Shown here in pieces: positions 6,085 through 9,115 of a DNA stretch of 9,115 bases. Position numbers and translations under genes: made by a program. Below the pieces are notes generated by a model. It was given only the letters and a program-made list of their open reading frames with translations. It did not search any database and was not told the origin of the DNA. The stretch's first letter is position 1. Each line of letters opens with the position of its first letter. Origin of the DNA: an uncultured Oscillospiraceae bacterium (GTDB taxonomy: Bacteria > Bacillota > Clostridia > Oscillospirales > Ruminococcaceae); NCBI GenBank assembly GCA_910578965.1, contig CAJTSP010000107.1, forward strand, positions 1-9,115, written 5' to 3'.

Positions 6085-8358
6085 TCAGCGTTTGTAATAG
6101 TTGATAAGGCAGCCGTCGAGCAAAATCCGGCGCTCGTCCTGGGTGAGGGGGGCAATCGAGAGGGTAAAGGCGCGTGGCGCGCCCTGCCCCACCACCCAGG
6201 CCGGGATAGCGGCAAGGCTGTTCTCCTTTAGCTTTTCCCGAATCCCCGGCACCAAAATGGCATCGCCCAGGCCAAAGGGGGTAGGCCCCTCAAGCTGAAA
6301 GGGCAGCATGCCCCAGTTGATGAGGTTGGAACGATACCGCTTGGTAGCATATTCCACCGCGATGTTGGCCCCCGCGCCCAGCACCCGCTGGCAACTGGCG
6401 GCCTGCTCACGGGCCGAGCCGTCGCCCGGCTTGAGGGCATAGACCACCGAGGCGATCTGGATATCCTGCCAGCCAAAGCCCTCGCAGCCCGGCACGGCCC
6501 GCACGGCGGCCAGCAGGGCGGCGTCCCCTTCGCCCTTTGCCCGGGCAGCCTCCTCGGCCGCGATGGCCTTGGCCCGGCCCACATAGCCTGGGTCCCTGCG
6601 GCTCAGGGTAAATTCGGCAAGGCCCAGGGGATTGGAGCGGTAGGAGCTGGTCTCGCCCGAGGGGATCAGCTCGTCGGTGGTGGTGACCGGGTCGGTGATA
6701 TAGCTGGCTACCCTGAGCAGCAGGTTCCTGCCCAGCGGCGGGATGGCGGGCCAATCCTTGATGTTGGGGCCAAGCCGCAGGCTACCCGCGCTGTCCGGCC
6801 GGCCAAAGCCGTTGTACACCCGGCTGCGGTAGCTGGAATCGTCGAACTCGTAAGGCGGGATGGCGGGATCGTACCCGATGGCGGTGGCCGGGGTGAGCAC
6901 CCCGCCCATGCGGGTGCTGGCGGCGATGCTGCGGGCGTCCATCAGGGCCACGCCGGCGATCTGCCCGCTGCCCGGCTTTGCGCCCTCCCGGCTGGGGAAG
7001 TTGCGGGTGGTGTGCCGGGCCGAGAGCGCGCCGTTGGCCGGCACGTCCCCCGCGCCAAAGCAGGGCCCGCAGAAGGCGGTGCGGACGGTGGCCCCGCTGG
7101 CCATCAGGTCGGTAAGCACCCCCAGGCGGGTAAGGGCCATCATGGTGGGCTGGCTGGAGGGATAGACGCTGAGCGCGTACTCCCCGCTGCCGCCGGTATG
7201 CCCCTTGAGGATGGCCGCCGCCTCCACAATGTTGGAGTAGGTGCCGCCCGCGCAGCCCGCGATGACCCCCTGGTCAAGGTAAATCTTGCCGTCCTTTACC
7301 TTGTCGGTCAGGCGCAGGGCGGGTTTGTCCGGCCCGATGAGTTCGCGGCACTCCTCCTCGCAATGGCGCAGAATATCGATGGGGTTTTGGCAAAGCTCCT
7401 CGATGGGGTAAACGTTGGAGGGGTGCATGGGCAGGGCGATCATCGGCCGCACGGCCGAGAGGTCCAGCTCCACCAGCCCGTCGTAAAGGCTGAGCGGCGC
7501 GGGGGCCAGGGGCTTATAGTCCATGGCGCGGCCGTGGGCGGCCAGGTACTCCTGGGTTTTTTCGTCGGTGACCCAGATGCTGGACAGGCAGGTGGTCTCG
7601 GTGGTCATCACGTCAATGCCGCTGCGGTATTCCAGCGGCAGGTTGGCAATGCCGGGGCCCACAAACTCCAGCACCTTGTTTTTGACATACCCGGTTTTGA
7701 ACACCGCTCCAATCAGGGCGAGCGCAACGTCCTGCGGGCCCACCCCCACCGCCGGGCTGCCGGTAAGGTGCACCGCCACCACGCCGGGGCGGGGCAGGTC
7801 GTAGGTGCGGCCCAGCAACTGCTTAGCCAATTCCCCCCCGCCCTCGCCGATGGCAAGGGTGCCCAGCGCGCCGTAACGGGTGTGGCTGTCGCTGCCGAGG
7901 ATCATTTTGCCGCAGCCGGCGTGCATCTCCCGCATATACTGGTGGATCACCGCCAGATGGGGCGGCACATAGATGCCGCCGTACTTTTTGGCCGCCGAAA
8001 GGCCAAAAAGATGGTCGTCCTCGTTGATGGTGCCGCCCACCGCGCACAGGCTGTTATGGCAGTTGGTGAGCACATAGGGCACCGGGAACCGGGTAAGCCC
8101 CGAGGCCCGGGCGGTTTGCACAATGCCCACAAAGGTGATATCGTGGCTGGCCATCGCGTCAAATTTAAGCCTGAGGGCGTCGGCGTCGCCGCTGGTGTTG
8201 TGGGCCTGCAAAATGCCCCAGGCCATGGTGCCTGCGCGGGCGTTCTGCACCGCGGCATCGTCAAAGCCCAGGGCGGCCAGCCGCGCGGGGGCCTCGCCGT
8301 CCGCCGGCACCCACCGGCCGCGGGCATAGTACATCCCTGTTTTGCTGCAAGAGATCAT
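6085..8358 (-). CDS. Aconitase-superfamily hydratase (YbhJ-like)
   Basis: A 757-residue protein from the chosen start, close to mitochondrial-type aconitase length. Motifs in order: GSDSHTRYG (155-163; the DSH of the active site), GCAGGTYSN with C369, and FCGPCFGAGD with C430 and C433. The three cysteines are placed as the [4Fe-4S] ligands of aconitases. The C-terminal swivel domain shows DPVTTTDELIPSGE, GDGSAREQAA (compare GEGSSREHAA) and KRYRSNLINWGMLPF (compare FARIHxxNLKKQGxLPLTF). It therefore probably performs a cluster-dependent hydro-lyase/isomerase reaction. The sequence departs from citrate aconitase, leuC/leuD and 2-methylisocitrate types and most resembles the uncharacterised YbhJ hydratase group, so the substrate is unknown. 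The start at 8358 has GGGGAGGA 7 bases upstream. The upstream Met at 8379 lies before that site and lacks one of its own. It is probably cotranscribed with the PHP gene. Confidence 0.9.
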   Translation of the reverse strand: MISCSKTGMYYARGRWVPADGEAPARLAALGFDDAAVQNARAGTMAWGILQAHNTSGDADALRLKFDAMASHDITFVGIVQTARASGLTRFPVPYVLTNCHNSLCAVGGTINEDDHLFGLSAAKKYGGIYVPPHLAVIHQYMREMHAGCGKMILGSDSHTRYGALGTLAIGEGGGELAKQLLGRTYDLPRPGVVAVHLTGSPAVGVGPQDVALALIGAVFKTGYVKNKVLEFVGPGIANLPLEYRSGIDVMTTETTCLSSIWVTDEKTQEYLAAHGRAMDYKPLAPAPLSLYDGLVELDLSAVRPMIALPMHPSNVYPIEELCQNPIDILRHCEEECRELIGPDKPALRLTDKVKDGKIYLDQGVIAGCAGGTYSNIVEAAAILKGHTGGSGEYALSVYPSSQPTMMALTRLGVLTDLMASGATVRTAFCGPCFGAGDVPANGALSARHTTRNFPSREGAKPGSGQIAGVALMDARSIAASTRMGGVLTPATAIGYDPAIPPYEFDDSSYRSRVYNGFGRPDSAGSLRLGPNIKDWPAIPPLGRNLLLRVASYITDPVTTTDELIPSGETSSYRSNPLGLAEFTLSRRDPGYVGRAKAIAAEEAARAKGEGDAALLAAVRAVPGCEGFGWQDIQIASVVYALKPGDGSAREQAASCQRVLGAGANIAVEYATKRYRSNLINWGMLPFQLEGPTPFGLGDAILVPGIREKLKENSLAAIPAWVVGQGAPRAFTLSIAPLTQDERRILLDGCLINYYKR

Positions 8359-8365
8359 CTGCTCG

Positions 8366-8373
8366 TCCTCCCC
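8366..8373 (-). promoter_or_regulatory. Ribosome binding site setting the hydratase start
   Basis: On the minus strand GGGGAGGA lies 7 bases before the ATG at 8358. It sits inside the longer reading frame beginning at 8379, which argues that the extra seven residues (MDGEDEQ) are not made. Confidence 0.65.
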
Positions 8374-8414
8374 ATCCATACATTGTCCCTGACCTTGCTA
8401 AAGCAAACAAAGAT

Positions 8415-8443
8415 ATTATAGCATATTTCCCTTTACGGGAAAA
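8415..8443 (-). promoter_or_regulatory. Hydratase operon promoter
   Basis: On the minus strand there is a perfect -10 TATAAT (8415-8420) preceded by TGC, making an extended -10 (TGn). The -35 position 17 bp away is a poor TTTTCC (8438-8443), typical where the extended -10 or an activator compensates. The expected RNA start is near 8408, giving a leader of about 50 bases. Confidence 0.65.
8426..8442. promoter_or_regulatory. Palindrome in the hydratase promoter spacer
   Basis: TTTCCC-TTTAC-GGGAAA is a perfect 6-bp-arm inverted repeat occupying the spacer and weak -35 of the hydratase promoter. The position suits a repressor or activator operator; no regulator is identified. Confidence 0.4.
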
Positions 8444-8467
8444 GCCGCCCGCTCCGCCCTTTTCAAA

Positions 8468-8496
8468 TTGAACTTGCCCGGGCAATATGCTATGAT
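8468..8496 (+). promoter_or_regulatory. GH13 gene promoter
   Basis: TTGAAC (8468-8473), a 17-bp spacer, then TATGAT (8491-8496) preceded by TGC. This is a good sigma-A-type promoter with an extended -10. The expected RNA start is near 8503, giving a leader of about 80 bases before the ATG at 8584. Confidence 0.72.
8474..8485. promoter_or_regulatory. Operator-like palindrome in the GH13 promoter spacer
   Basis: TTGCCCGGGCAA is a perfect 12-bp palindrome centred between -35 and -10. A dimeric repressor bound here would block RNA polymerase. The centred CG dyad is reminiscent of LacI/GalR-family operators, frequent regulators of sugar genes, but the regulator is not in the window. A second short inverted repeat, TTCAAATTGAA (8462-8472), overlaps the -35. 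Confidence 0.45.
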
Positions 8497-8502
8497 AGGC
8501 TC

Positions 8503-8583
8503 AAAGCCGTCCACCGGCCTTTTTGCGGGCGGGGCGGCGGCGCAAAAAACAATTGCCTGCAATCAAAAACAGGAGGCGTTTTT
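8503..8583 (+). promoter_or_regulatory. Hairpin-rich 5' leader of the GH13 gene
   Basis: Three inverted repeats follow each other. GCCG/CGGC at about 8506-8518 runs directly into T5 (8520-8524). TTTTTGCG (8520-8527) can pair with CGCAAAAA (8541-8548). ATTGC/GCAAT lies at 8553-8563. The first two share the T-run, so they are mutually exclusive. The ribosome binding site AGGAGG (8571-8576) is 7 bases before the ATG. Attenuation is possible but the first stem is short. Confidence 0.35.
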
Positions 8584-9115
8584 ATGGATGAAAGGGCGTG
8601 CCCCCAATGGCTGGACGACGCCATTTTTTACGAGATTTACCCCCAGTCCTTCCAGGACAGCAACGCCGACGGCATCGGTGATTTTGAGGGTATCCTCTCG
8701 CGGCTTGATTACATCGCCGGCATCGGCTGCAACGCCATCTGGCTCAACCCCTGCTTCGCGTCCCCCTTTGGGGACGCGGGGTATGATGTGGCGGACTACT
8801 GCCAGGCCGCGCCGCGCTACGGCACCAACCAGGATTTAAAGCGCCTGTTTGAGGAGGCGCACCGGCGCGGCATGCACGTTTTGCTGGACCTGGTGCCCGG
8901 CCACACCTCGGTGGCGCACCCGTGGTTCAGGCAGTCGATGCAGGCAGAGCCGAACGAATACACCGACCGCTATGTCTGGACCGACAGCGTCTGGAAATCC
9001 CCCGAGGGGTACGGCAGTTTGCGGGGCATCTCGGCGCGGGACGGCAGTTGCATGGTGAATTTCTTTTCCTGCCAGCCCGCCCTCAACTACGGCTACTACC
9101 GGCCCGACCCCGCCC
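8584..9115 (+). CDS. GH13 alpha-amylase-family glycosidase (3'-partial)
   Basis: The first 177 residues of a gene running off the right edge with no stop. AGGAGG 7 bases upstream fixes the start. The protein opens a GH13 TIM barrel: AIFYEIYPQSF (13-23), the calcium-loop motif DSNADGIGD (25-33), GILSRLDYI, AIWLNP (51-56), GYDVADY (66-72; Y67 is the usual sugar-stacking Tyr), and conserved region I as DLVPGH (102-107). The catalytic Asp and Glu lie beyond the window. Region I usually reads DxVxNH; here Gly replaces Asn, as I recall in some clostridial GH13 members. There is no signal peptide, so it is probably cytosolic and acts on imported alpha-glucosides or sucrose-like sugars; the precise specificity cannot be read. 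The promoter palindrome suggests sugar-responsive repression. Confidence 0.9.
   Translation, partial: MDERACPQWLDDAIFYEIYPQSFQDSNADGIGDFEGILSRLDYIAGIGCNAIWLNPCFASPFGDAGYDVADYCQAAPRYGTNQDLKRLFEEAHRRGMHVLLDLVPGHTSVAHPWFRQSMQAEPNEYTDRYVWTDSVWKSPEGYGSLRGISARDGSCMVNFFSCQPALNYGYYRPDPA

Noticed and set aside
7012..8421. A 469-codon plus-strand open frame opposite the hydratase gene
   Set aside because: It is antisense to a gene with full aconitase motifs, and its translation is low-complexity Gly/Ala/His/Arg-rich. Long antisense frames are expected in GC-rich coding DNA.
8468..9058. Two plus-strand frames overlapping the GH13 gene (8468-8839 and 8849-9058)
   Set aside because: They are in another frame from the GH13 protein, which has clear motifs and a proper ribosome binding site at 8571-8576.

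Overview
The window looks like chromosomal DNA from a high-GC member of the Clostridia, most likely the Oscillospiraceae/Ruminococcaceae. This is judged from strong AGGAGG-type ribosome binding sites before most genes, a GC-rich base composition, a BlaR1/BlaI-type pair, a four-cysteine TSCPD protein and a GH13 sugar enzyme. Species cannot be named from the sequence alone.

Layout. (1) Positions 3-2483, plus strand: the 3' part of a BlaR1/MecR1-type M56 metallopeptidase sensor, then a BlaI/MecI/CopY repressor; together a membrane-sensor/repressor switch. A strong hairpin at 2541-2589 closes the unit. (2) Positions 2714-4342, minus strand: a cytosolic ankyrin-repeat protein and a small TSCPD protein. 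(3) Positions about 4351-5068: a distinctly AT-rich island. It carries a 168-aa protein resembling DUF4303/immunity-type proteins. Just upstream of it is a 20-codon fragment ending in NLNGIDWY and a stop, which looks like the tail of a lost gene, possibly a toxin. Just downstream is a further 58-codon open stretch that looks like another gene remnant. (4) Positions 5152-8358, minus strand: an aconitase-superfamily hydratase followed by a PHP-domain phosphoesterase, probably one operon with a stem-loop at its end. (5) Positions 8584-9115, plus strand: the start of a GH13 alpha-amylase-family enzyme that runs off the window, transcribed divergently from the hydratase.

The most interesting regulation is the 204-bp hydratase/GH13 intergenic region. 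It holds two back-to-back promoters with nearly identical extended -10 elements, each with a palindrome in its -35/-10 spacer, and a hairpin-rich leader before the GH13 gene. The most interesting candidate for something undescribed is the AT-rich island, which reads like the decayed remains of a toxin-immunity type locus with an intact, orphaned immunity-like gene. No RNA genes, insertion sequences or CRISPR arrays were seen, and no stretch above 300 bases lacks a gene.
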